From positions 1-7,307 of the forward strand of contig JAVBOF010000114.1 of the NCBI GenBank assembly GCA_031550915.1: a DNA stretch of 7,307 nucleotides. Reading direction: 5' to 3'. Of the stretch, positions 1-4,889 are shown in pieces. Under the pieces are notes generated by a model that was not told where the DNA came from, did no database searches, and was given only the letters and a program-made list of their open reading frames with translations. Position 1 is the stretch's first letter; each line of letters begins with the position of its first letter. The translations under genes were made by a program, and so were the position numbers. Origin of the DNA: JAVBOF01 sp031550915. Lineage in GTDB: Bacteria; Bacillota; Clostridia; Christensenellales; MGBC116941.

Positions 1-628
1 GCAATTTCAATCTGTCGAAAAACAATTTGCCCGGCGCAGTCTTACCGAATATCACCAGCACAATGACGGCAACTATTATCACAGCGATAACTATCAGCCC
101 CGTCAGCATGATATTATTGCTCATGGCTACCATAGAGCCTGTCTCACCCGCGGCGCCTCCAAAGGATTCCAAAATATTCGCAAACATCGGCAAAACTTTT
201 AATAACAGAAGCAGTATAACGGCAACCATCAGCAAGGCGAGAATGATGGGATATGTAAGTGCTGTCCGCACCTTCCTGCGCACCTTGTGTTCCTTTTCAT
301 AGTATTTAGCAAGTTTAGCAAGCGTATCGTCAAGTGTACCGCTGGCTTCACCGATATTAACCATATTTATCATATAGTCCGGAAAAGCCCCGCGCTGGCT
401 TTCTAATGCAGACGAAAAGGTTTCGCCTTTTGCCATTTTCTCCTCAATGTTTACAAGAGAGGATTTCAAACGTTTATCCTTAACCTGTTCCGACATTATA
501 CCGATACCTTCAGAGATCATAATATCGGATTTGACTATAACGCCAAGCTGCTGGCAAAAAACCGCCAGTTCAAGAGAAGGTATCGTCTGTAATTTGACGT
601 CTTTCTTGGCTCTGCTGTTTTCCGTCAT
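1..628 (-). CDS. pilC: Type IV pilus inner-membrane platform protein PilC (GspF family), 3' part cut by window edge
   Basis: The first 209 codons are visible and the gene runs off the left edge. The product belongs to the GspF/PilC family, the inner-membrane platform on which pilus ATPases act. A first T2SSF domain covers about residues 19-150, with the family signature GEASGTLDDTLAKLAKYYE at 93-111, a basic stretch HKVRRKVR at 114-121, and hydrophobic segments near 125-146 and 174-195. The ATG at 628 follows an AGGAG at 640-644, inside the end of pilT. Only 7 bases separate it from the pilT stop, so the two are co-transcribed and perhaps translationally coupled. The N-terminus is odd: PilC proteins usually carry about 50-60 residues before the first F domain, but here the domain starts almost at once, and the pilT stop leaves no room for more. 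Family assignment is secure; full length and C-terminus cannot be seen. Confidence 0.93.
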   Translation of the reverse strand, partial: MTENSRAKKDVKLQTIPSLELAVFCQQLGVIVKSDIMISEGIGIMSEQVKDKRLKSSLVNIEEKMAKGETFSSALESQRGAFPDYMINMVNIGEASGTLDDTLAKLAKYYEKEHKVRRKVRTALTYPIILALLMVAVILLLLLKVLPMFANILESFGGAAGETGSMVAMSNNIMLTGLIVIAVIIVAVIVLVIFGKTAPGKLFFDRLKL

Positions 629-635
629 CTTCGCT

Positions 636-1718
636 TCAACTCCTGTTCAAAAATTGCTCAAAAACCTGCGGGTCTGAACACCTCATCAAGGCTTCTTGCT
701 TGTCAATTATATTTTCCTTACAAAGCCTCGCCAGGTCGGCATCCAGCAATTGCATACCGTGCGATTGCCCCGTCTGTATCACAGAGTTTATCTGATAATG
801 TTTGCCTTCGCGAATAAGGTTACGTATCGCCGGTGTTACAACCATTACCTCGGTTGCTGCAACCAGGCCCTTACCATCTTTGCGCTGTATCAGCTGCTGC
901 GATATTATGCCCTCCAGAACTGTCGCAAGCTGGCTTCGTACCTGCGCCTGCTGGTTCGGTGAAAAAGCATCCAATATCCGGTCGATAGATTTTGAGGTGC
1001 CTACTGTATGTATCGTCGATATAACGAGATGGCCTGTTTCCGCCGCCGTCAGGGCAATGGATATGGTTTCCGGATCCCTCATCTCCCCAACCATAATAAC
1101 GTCCGGATCCTCCCTCAGGGCGGAACGCAGCGCGACTGCAAATGAATCACAATCCTGACCTATTTCCCTTTGCGTAATTAGGCTCATCTTATGCTTGTGT
1201 ATATATTCAACTGGATCCTCTATCGTCAGTATATGATAAGGATAATTTGTATTTATCGTATCTACTAAGCTTGCCAAAGTAGTGGACTTACCGCTGCCGG
1301 TCGCTCCGGTCACTAGGAAAAGCCCTTTTTGTTTATGGGCAAACTGCTCGACCACTGTGGGCAAGCCCAGCTCCTCAAATGAGGGTACCTCAACCGGCAA
1401 AGCTCTTATAGCAGCAGCGTATGTGCCGCGCTGACTGTATATATTTGCCCTGAAGCGGCCAAGTCCGGAGCGTGCAAACGAAAAATCCAAAGCTTTGTAC
1501 TCCTCAAGCTGCTTCATTTTTGACGGGTCTAGAATAACAGGAATAAGCGCATTTACGCTTTGTGGCAATAAAACCTCTGTATCCGGCACATGCTGCAGTT
1601 TAGAATTGACTCTTACAAGAGGCCGGCTTCCGGGGCATAGATGCACATCAGTCGCGACATGTTCCACCGCATACTCCAATAGAGACATCATATACGCTTC
1701 GGGGTCGGTGTTTTTCAA
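636..1718 (-). CDS. pilT: Type IV pilus retraction ATPase PilT
   Basis: A 360-residue hexameric secretion ATPase of the PilT group, which powers pilus disassembly at the cytoplasmic face of the membrane. Numbered from the chosen TTG start, visible motifs are Walker A GATGSGKST (138-146), the Asp box TIEDPVEY (165-172), Walker B with EDPDVIMVGEMRD (203-215), the His box ETGHLVISTIHT (227-238) and the C-terminal AIRNLIREGK helix (297-306). The last motif is typical of PilT and separates it from PilB. Length is normal for the family. An in-frame ATG at 1736 would add six residues but has no ribosome binding site. AGAGGAG at 1724-1730 lies inside that extension and sits 5 bases before TTG at 1718, so TTG is preferred. 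pilT is the first gene of its operon, is followed by pilC, and no pilB lies upstream. Function is very likely from the motifs. Confidence 0.96.
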   Translation of the reverse strand: MKNTDPEAYMMSLLEYAVEHVATDVHLCPGSRPLVRVNSKLQHVPDTEVLLPQSVNALIPVILDPSKMKQLEEYKALDFSFARSGLGRFRANIYSQRGTYAAAIRALPVEVPSFEELGLPTVVEQFAHKQKGLFLVTGATGSGKSTTLASLVDTINTNYPYHILTIEDPVEYIHKHKMSLITQREIGQDCDSFAVALRSALREDPDVIMVGEMRDPETISIALTAAETGHLVISTIHTVGTSKSIDRILDAFSPNQQAQVRSQLATVLEGIISQQLIQRKDGKGLVAATEVMVVTPAIRNLIREGKHYQINSVIQTGQSHGMQLLDADLARLCKENIIDKQEALMRCSDPQVFEQFLNRS

Positions 1719-1723
1719 AGCTA

Positions 1724-1730
1724 CTCCTCT
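1724..1730 (-). promoter_or_regulatory. Ribosome binding site that sets the pilT start at TTG 1718
   Basis: On the minus strand AGAGGAG is followed by a 5-base spacer and TTG. The site would be inside coding sequence if the upstream ATG at 1736 were used, and the bases before that ATG show no purine-rich motif. Confidence 0.8.
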
Positions 1731-1782
1731 TTTCATGCAAATATTGCAAAATTACTACTTTCCGCATTTTTCCGTTTCTAGT

Positions 1783-1811
1783 ATTTTATATTGAATGTAT
1801 AAAATTATCAA
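1783..1811 (-). promoter_or_regulatory. Sigma-A-type promoter for pilT-pilC
   Basis: On the minus strand TTGATA (1806-1811) and TAAAAT (1783-1788) are separated by exactly 17 bases; each hexamer has one mismatch to the consensus. Transcription would start near 1776, giving a leader of roughly 58 bases. A second candidate lies just upstream: TTGAAT at 1845-1850, 16 bases, TATAAA at 1823-1828. The region is AT-rich, so either or both could be used. Confidence 0.55.
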
Positions 1812-1851
1812 TCAAAATTATCTTTATATTAAATATGCAGGGTGATTCAAC

Positions 1852-1880
1852 TTGACTGAAAAATGGTATTCCGATATAAT
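1852..1880 (+). promoter_or_regulatory. Strong sigma-A-type promoter for the diguanylate cyclase gene
   Basis: TTGACT (1852-1857), a 17-base spacer and a perfect TATAAT (1875-1880). Predicted transcription start is near 1887, leaving a leader of about 87 bases before the TTG start at 1974. It faces away from the pilT promoter, with about 40 bases between the nearest opposing -35 boxes. Confidence 0.75.
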
Positions 1881-1883
1881 TTT

Positions 1884-1908
1884 TTTTGCCTGCTTTTTTA
1901 GGGCAAAA
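1884..1908. repeat. Small inverted repeat at the start of the cyclase transcript
   Basis: TTTTGCC at 1884-1890 and GGCAAAA at 1902-1908 form a perfect 7-bp dyad around an 11-base T-rich loop. It straddles the predicted transcription start of the promoter at 1852-1880, so it could be an operator or a weak 5' hairpin. The arms are short and AT-rich and may have no function. Confidence 0.35.
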
Positions 1909-1973
1909 TAGTAAATCAATACTTTTACACGAATTTTTTATAAACATATCTACGCTAGTTATTTGGAGGAAAA

Positions 1974-2711
1974 TTGGACAAGACGCGGCTTTGGAATAAG
2001 ATGCAATTTAAAATGGGTTTATTGCTGGCAATTTGCGTCATTTGCGCATCTGTTTTTATTGCGCTCCCGACGGTCCTTATTTCTTTCTTTGCATTCGGTA
2101 AAACACCCGAAGCGCAAGGTGGCATCTTTTCAGTAATAATAATCATATGCTTAGCTGTTGTGATATGTGTTTTGTTTCTTGCTCTATTTTTTGGTTTAAA
2201 GATGTTTAATAGGCTTACTGAAAGATACCTGCGTACTTTGGCATATACAGACCACTTGACGAAGCTAAAAAACCGCAATTCTTTTGAGCAGGATATGAAC
2301 GACACGGAAAAGAACATAAAAAAATATACTTCTATTATATTGTTGATCCTTGACCTTAATAATCTAAAAGATGTCAACGACAGTATCGGTCATACCTACG
2401 GTGACCAATATTTACGCACTATGGCGTCATTGATACACGATTGTTTCAGTGCGCATGGAGAGGTATACCGCATTGGCGGGGATGAGTTTGCGGTTTTTGC
2501 AAGGAATTCAAACATAAAACAGATCAGGGATTGCCTATTGAAGCTTGAAACCTCTACTGGTAATTACAATGCCGCCATGACAAAATATACGTTTAGCGTT
2601 GCTGTAGGCATCGCCGAATACGATCCCGATGAGGATGCGGATTTGCGGTCGGTTTTCAACAGGGCGGACGAGAACATGTATAAGGATAAAATAATTAAAA
2701 AAAACCATTAA
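1974..2711 (+). CDS. Membrane-anchored diguanylate cyclase (GGDEF domain)
   Basis: A 245-residue protein predicted to make c-di-GMP from two GTP at the inner face of the membrane. Two hydrophobic segments (about 14-40 and 51-74) enclose a loop of only about 10 residues, so no sizeable external sensor domain is present. A GGDEF domain fills residues 85-240. RIGGDEF is at 166-172, and LDLNNLKDVND around 126-136 supplies the expected metal-binding Asp127 and base-contacting Asn135; TYGD supplies Asp144. The RxxD inhibitory site expected five residues before GGDEF is replaced by SAHG, so product feedback at the classical I-site is probably lost. The TTG start at 1974 follows GGAGG at 1965-1969 with a rather short 4-base spacer; ATG at 2001 (Met10) is an alternative with a poorer site. 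The gene diverges from pilT, suggesting a link to pilus control, which is inference. Confidence 0.92.
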   Translation: MDKTRLWNKMQFKMGLLLAICVICASVFIALPTVLISFFAFGKTPEAQGGIFSVIIIICLAVVICVLFLALFFGLKMFNRLTERYLRTLAYTDHLTKLKNRNSFEQDMNDTEKNIKKYTSIILLILDLNNLKDVNDSIGHTYGDQYLRTMASLIHDCFSAHGEVYRIGGDEFAVFARNSNIKQIRDCLLKLETSTGNYNAAMTKYTFSVAVGIAEYDPDEDADLRSVFNRADENMYKDKIIKKNH

Positions 2712-2747
2712 AGAAACCGGAGCATTGCCCGGTTTCTTTAATGGTTT
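2702..2747 (-). terminator. Strong terminator of the coat gene operon, overlapping the cyclase stop codon
   Basis: Perfect 19-bp arms at 2702-2720 and 2729-2747 with an 8-base loop. Read on the minus strand the stem runs into eight T (complement of A at 2697-2704) and a further AT-rich stretch, the pattern of an intrinsic terminator for the coat genes. On the plus strand the downstream T-tract is missing, although the inner stem ends in a TTTCTTT run, so termination of the cyclase transcript may be weaker. The cyclase stop codon (2709-2711) lies in the left arm. Confidence 0.85.
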
Positions 2748-2758
2748 GGAATATGGAG

Positions 2759-3037
2759 TTACTTCAGCTGCTGTTTCATCTGTTCAAATTTTTGTTTTGC
2801 CTGCTGTACATCGCTATCCTGCGCATCTTTTGTTTGATAATATCCTTTGTTTTGCATGCACGAAAAAACTGCGTACTGGTCTTCGCAGGTTTGGTTCATC
2901 TGCGTCGTCAAGACATGTCTCAGGTTCTGGCATGACGATTCCGTTATACCCATGGAATATGTGCTTATCATTTGCTTTTCCTGGTTCAAAAGATCAGTTA
3001 TCAATTCCTGTTCACTCATTTGGCTTTGCATATTCAT
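2759..3037 (-). CDS. Spore coat protein, Coat F family
   Basis: A 92-residue protein resembling the Coat F family, small helical ferritin-like proteins of the endospore coat that are common in Clostridia. Typical features are the opening SEQELITDLLNQEKQMISTY (8-27), the Cys-Gln-Asn-Leu-Arg segment at 36-40, a tyrosine-rich centre with NKGYYQ (63-68), and a Gln/Lys-rich tail with DAQDSDVQQAKQKFEQM (71-87). Cysteines 36, 51 and 60 could take part in coat cross-linking; that is inference. The ATG at 3037 has AGGAGG at 3045-3050 with a 7-base spacer, and this site abuts the stop of the preceding gene, so the two are one operon. A strong terminator follows the stop. Assignment rests on recalled family patterns; the exact coat role is unknown. 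Confidence 0.85.
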   Translation of the reverse strand: MNMQSQMSEQELITDLLNQEKQMISTYSMGITESSCQNLRHVLTTQMNQTCEDQYAVFSCMQNKGYYQTKDAQDSDVQQAKQKFEQMKQQLK

Positions 3038-3049
3038 CGTATATCCTCC

Positions 3050-3262
3050 TTATTGATGACTTTCCAGGTAATTTAAAAGGTTATCAAAGTTCTGTTTATG
3101 GTGCTGCGCAAGCTGCCCCGCAAGGTTCTTCATGCCCATATCCGTAAAATAATTTGCGTAGACTTCAGATTTTTTATATGCCAGCGCTTCGTGGTTCATC
3201 TGGTCTTCAATAATCGTCAGATTTTTACTTTCGATCTGTTTAGACCCCTGCTGATTATTCAT
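3050..3262 (-). CDS. Small spore coat-like protein, partner of the Coat F gene
   Basis: A 70-residue, highly polar helical protein without signal peptide or membrane segment. The central region LTIIEDQMNHEALAYKKSEVY (15-35) and LAQHHKQNFDNLLNYL (51-66) resemble small proteins encoded in tandem with Coat F genes in Clostridia and probably form a helical hairpin of the same ferritin-like type. The ATG at 3262 is preceded by an excellent ribosome binding site (CAGGAGGG at 3268-3275). The gene comes first in the two-gene minus-strand operon; its stop is directly followed by the ribosome binding site of the next gene. Expression in the sporulating mother cell is expected from the partner but no convincing sporulation promoter was found on this strand. 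A real gene with near certainty; function is inferred from context and similarity. Confidence 0.78.
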   Translation of the reverse strand: MNNQQGSKQIESKNLTIIEDQMNHEALAYKKSEVYANYFTDMGMKNLAGQLAQHHKQNFDNLLNYLESHQ

Positions 3263-3331
3263 ATTTTCCCTCCTGATTTGATTTTGTCATTAGTTTTGCC
3301 TGCCAATTTTGTTTTATGCATATCAAAATGA

Positions 3332-3360
3332 GCATTTACCTTTCATTATCCCCATACATA
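3332..3360 (+). promoter_or_regulatory. Possible sigma-E-type sporulation promoter for the wall-enzyme gene
   Basis: CATACATA at 3353-3360 matches seven of eight positions of the sigma-E -10 consensus. GCATTTA at 3332-3338, 14 bases upstream, matches about five of seven positions of the -35 consensus. Predicted start is near 3367, leaving about 45 bases to the ATG at 3412. No good sigma-A promoter is seen here. Short degenerate motifs in AT-rich DNA can arise by chance. Confidence 0.4.
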
Positions 3361-3364
3361 ACTC

Positions 3365-3391
3365 ACACGGTCAGATCTTCTGCATATTATA
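3365..3391 (+). promoter_or_regulatory. Possible sigma-K-type promoter for the wall-enzyme gene
   Basis: GCATATTATA at 3382-3391 fits the late mother-cell sigma-K -10 pattern (CATA, three bases, TA), with AC at 3365-3366 sixteen bases upstream as the minimal -35. The predicted start near 3398 would fall at the edge of the ribosome binding site, leaving a very short leader, which weakens the case. Confidence 0.3.
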
Positions 3392-3411
3392 TTGAAGTAA
3401 GGAGGTTTGAC

Positions 3412-4095
3412 ATGGCAACAATTTACGTACATAACAACAGTACAAATAAGATCGAAAAATTTACACGCGCGGAAGCGGATCCTATGCCATATAACCGTGG
3501 AGGAACACTTTCAGTCAGGGAGTTTCGCGGCGCAAGCAAGTCCTCGGTGCTTTGGACCGACAGAAGGGTCATGGAAACTTGGAATGCTTTTCGTGACTAT
3601 TACGGCAGATCAATCTTCGTTGGCTTTTGCTTTAAACGCATTTGGGAGGGCGGACATGGCGCGCAGTCCCAGCACTATGCGGGAACATCTTTCGATACTG
3701 GGCAAAACCTTGGCTTGGAAGGGCGTAATCAATTGCGGCAGGCTGCGATAAACTCTAAGCTTTGGTCCTATGTGGAGCCCGCATCGCTTACGCCGACATG
3801 GGTGCATTTTGATAAGCGGTTTGGAACGCCAGCTTGTGTTACAGGCGGATATCCTCTGTTAAAAACAGGCGATAAGGGAGTATATGTGTTCATTCTGCAG
3901 GATGCGCTGAACGCAGCCGGATATACGGGTTCCGGATTGGACGGGCAATTTGGCCCCGGTACTTTTTCGGCCCTAAAACGCTTTCAGGCCGCAAAAAAAT
4001 TGCCGGCTGACGGAATAGCTGGGTGCCAAGCATGGTCTGCGCTGACAGTACAAGTGGTGGGTATGGGTAAAACTTCAACAGTCGTTGATCCATAA
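3412..4095 (+). CDS. Probable M15-like zinc peptidase with C-terminal peptidoglycan-binding domain
   Basis: A 227-residue protein with two parts. Residues about 50-140 resemble M15-type D-Ala-D-Ala carboxypeptidases: SQHYAGTSFD at 86-95 fits the SxHxxGxxxD zinc motif (His88, Asp95), and TPTWVHFD at 127-134 supplies a third candidate ligand, His132. Thr129 stands where VanX/VanY-type enzymes have Glu in ExxH, so activity is not assured. Residues about 148-212 form a PG_binding_1 domain with LQDALNAAGY, LDGQFGPGT and LKRFQAAKKLPADGIAG. No signal peptide or membrane segment is present; the protein may stay in the mother cell or act on release. ATG 3412 is chosen for its near-perfect site (TAAGGAGG at 3398-3405, 6-base spacer); the frame is open back to 3316 but that extension is not family-like. 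Neighbouring coat genes and sporulation-like promoters suggest a spore cortex or wall role. A phage-like endolysin is an alternative. Confidence 0.72.
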   Translation: MATIYVHNNSTNKIEKFTRAEADPMPYNRGGTLSVREFRGASKSSVLWTDRRVMETWNAFRDYYGRSIFVGFCFKRIWEGGHGAQSQHYAGTSFDTGQNLGLEGRNQLRQAAINSKLWSYVEPASLTPTWVHFDKRFGTPACVTGGYPLLKTGDKGVYVFILQDALNAAGYTGSGLDGQFGPGTFSALKRFQAAKKLPADGIAGCQAWSALTVQVVGMGKTSTVVDP

Positions 4096-4120
4096 CGCCT
4101 AGCGATTTTCAGAATAAAAC

Positions 4121-4155
4121 AGGTTTCGGCGTTATTTGCACAAACCTTTTTATTT
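4121..4155 (+). terminator. Probable weak terminator after the wall-enzyme gene
   Basis: AGGTTT (4121-4126) pairs with AAACCT (4142-4147) around a 15-base loop, followed by a T-rich run. The stem is only 6 bp, so efficiency may be modest. It lies between the wall-enzyme stop and the recX promoter, where a terminator is expected. Confidence 0.5.
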
Positions 4156-4160
4156 TGCTG

Positions 4161-4189
4161 TTTTTTTGACGGTTCGTTTAATATATAAT
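4161..4189 (+). promoter_or_regulatory. Probable promoter of the recX-birA-P1-acpS-nnr operon
   Basis: A perfect TATAAT at 4184-4189 stands in an AT-rich stretch just after the putative terminator. The -35 region is poor: TTTTTT at 4161-4166 has the right spacing, while the better-looking TTGACG at 4166-4171 is only 12 bases away. Predicted start is near 4196, about 46 bases before the chosen recX ATG at 4242. The -10 box overlaps an in-frame ATG at 4188, which argues against that ATG as the start. Confidence 0.5.
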
Positions 4190-4216
4190 GGAAAATGAAA
4201 GAAACGCATGTTTAGT

Positions 4217-4228
4217 AAACGATCGTTT
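4217..4228. promoter_or_regulatory. 12-bp palindrome in the recX leader, possible LexA-like operator
   Basis: AAACGATCGTTT is a perfect palindrome between the predicted transcription start and the recX ribosome binding site. Its AAAC-N4-GTTT layout equals the Gram-positive SOS box GAAC-N4-GTTC with one symmetric change per half. It overlaps a second dyad, GTTT-AGT-AAAC, at 4210-4220. The position suits an operator, but LexA binding is only inferred. Confidence 0.35.
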
Positions 4229-4241
4229 TGGAGAGGAAATC

Positions 4242-4889
4242 ATGCCGATAATCACCGCAATAGAGGAATGCATCAAGGATAAAGCCAGGGTAAATATTTA
4301 TTTAGAAGGCCATTTCAATTGCGCCATTGATAAAACGGTAGCTTTGGAATTGAAGCTTCACCGCGGTATGGATATCAGCGCTGACACTTTGAACATGGCG
4401 CGGCGCAAGGATGATATGCAAAAAGCGTTAAGCAGGGCGTTGGAAAGAATTTCGCGCGGTTCGATGACGGAAAGAGGTCTTATGCAATTCCTCTCACGTA
4501 AAGGATACGGCGAAGAAGCATGTGAGTACGCCATCCATCGCATAAAGGAATATGGCTATATCAATGATCGGGTCTATGCCGAAAGCCACACGCAGACCGG
4601 CGTTTCAAAAAACCTCGGCAAAAAGCTTATTGAACAAAAGCTAATCCAAAAAGGTATTGAAAGGGATATGGCCAAAGAGGCCGTTTCAACAATAGATGAT
4701 GATTCTCAGCTTCAATCGGCAATCATCCTTGCAAAGAAATATTTTAATGCTATTAAAGAGGAAGACCCAAGAAAAAAGAGATACAAAACGAGTCAACGGC
4801 TATATATGAAAGGATTTGATTGGGATACAATAAAAATGGCCGTTGCAAAGGTTGAAGGTGGAGATGAAGAGTTCAGCGACGAGGGATAG
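4242..4889 (+). CDS. recX: Regulatory protein RecX
   Basis: A 215-residue cytoplasmic protein of the RecX family, which binds RecA filaments and tunes homologous recombination and the SOS response. After an N-terminal extension typical of Firmicutes (ITAIEE, RVNIYLEG, ALELKLHRGM), it shows the repeated three-helix modules: ALERISRGSMTERGLMQFL (66-84), the hallmark IKEYGYINDRVYAES (101-115), NLGKKLIEQKLIQKGI (124-139) and QRLYMKGFDWDTIKMAV (185-201). The frame is open back to ATG 4188, but that ATG overlaps the probable -10 box and lacks a ribosome binding site. ATG 4242 follows GGAGAGG (4230-4236) at 5 bases and gives the family-like start MPIITAIEE. It is first in an operon and its 3' end overlaps birA by 26 bases, which suggests translational coupling. 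A palindrome in its leader could give SOS control. RecA is not in this window. Confidence 0.92.
   Translation: MPIITAIEECIKDKARVNIYLEGHFNCAIDKTVALELKLHRGMDISADTLNMARRKDDMQKALSRALERISRGSMTERGLMQFLSRKGYGEEACEYAIHRIKEYGYINDRVYAESHTQTGVSKNLGKKLIEQKLIQKGIERDMAKEAVSTIDDDSQLQSAIILAKKYFNAIKEEDPRKKRYKTSQRLYMKGFDWDTIKMAVAKVEGGDEEFSDEG

Noticed and set aside
1737..1973. c-di-GMP riboswitch in front of pilT or the cyclase gene
   Set aside because: Considered because such riboswitches control pili in Clostridia. No conserved riboswitch core was recognised and the pilT leader of about 58 bases is too short.
1955..2377. Minus-strand open frame of 140 codons opposite the cyclase gene
   Set aside because: The plus-strand GGDEF motifs and good promoter define the real gene; the antisense product has no family features.
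3263..3360. Sporulation promoter for the coat operon on the minus strand
   Set aside because: A GCATAAAACA on the minus strand resembles a sigma-K or sigma-G -10 box, but it has a mismatch at a conserved position and no matching -35 at the right distance.
3316..3411. Upstream extension of the wall-enzyme gene to ATG 3316
   Set aside because: The extension has no ribosome binding site and would run through the candidate promoters; ATG 3412 has a near-perfect TAAGGAGG site.
4188..4241. recX start at ATG 4188
   Set aside because: The ATG overlaps a perfect TATAAT box and lacks a ribosome binding site; ATG 4242 has both a good site and a family-like start.
4096..4241. BirA-type biotin operator near the operon promoter
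   Set aside because: The only clear palindrome (4217-4228) does not resemble the long split dyad bound by BirA.
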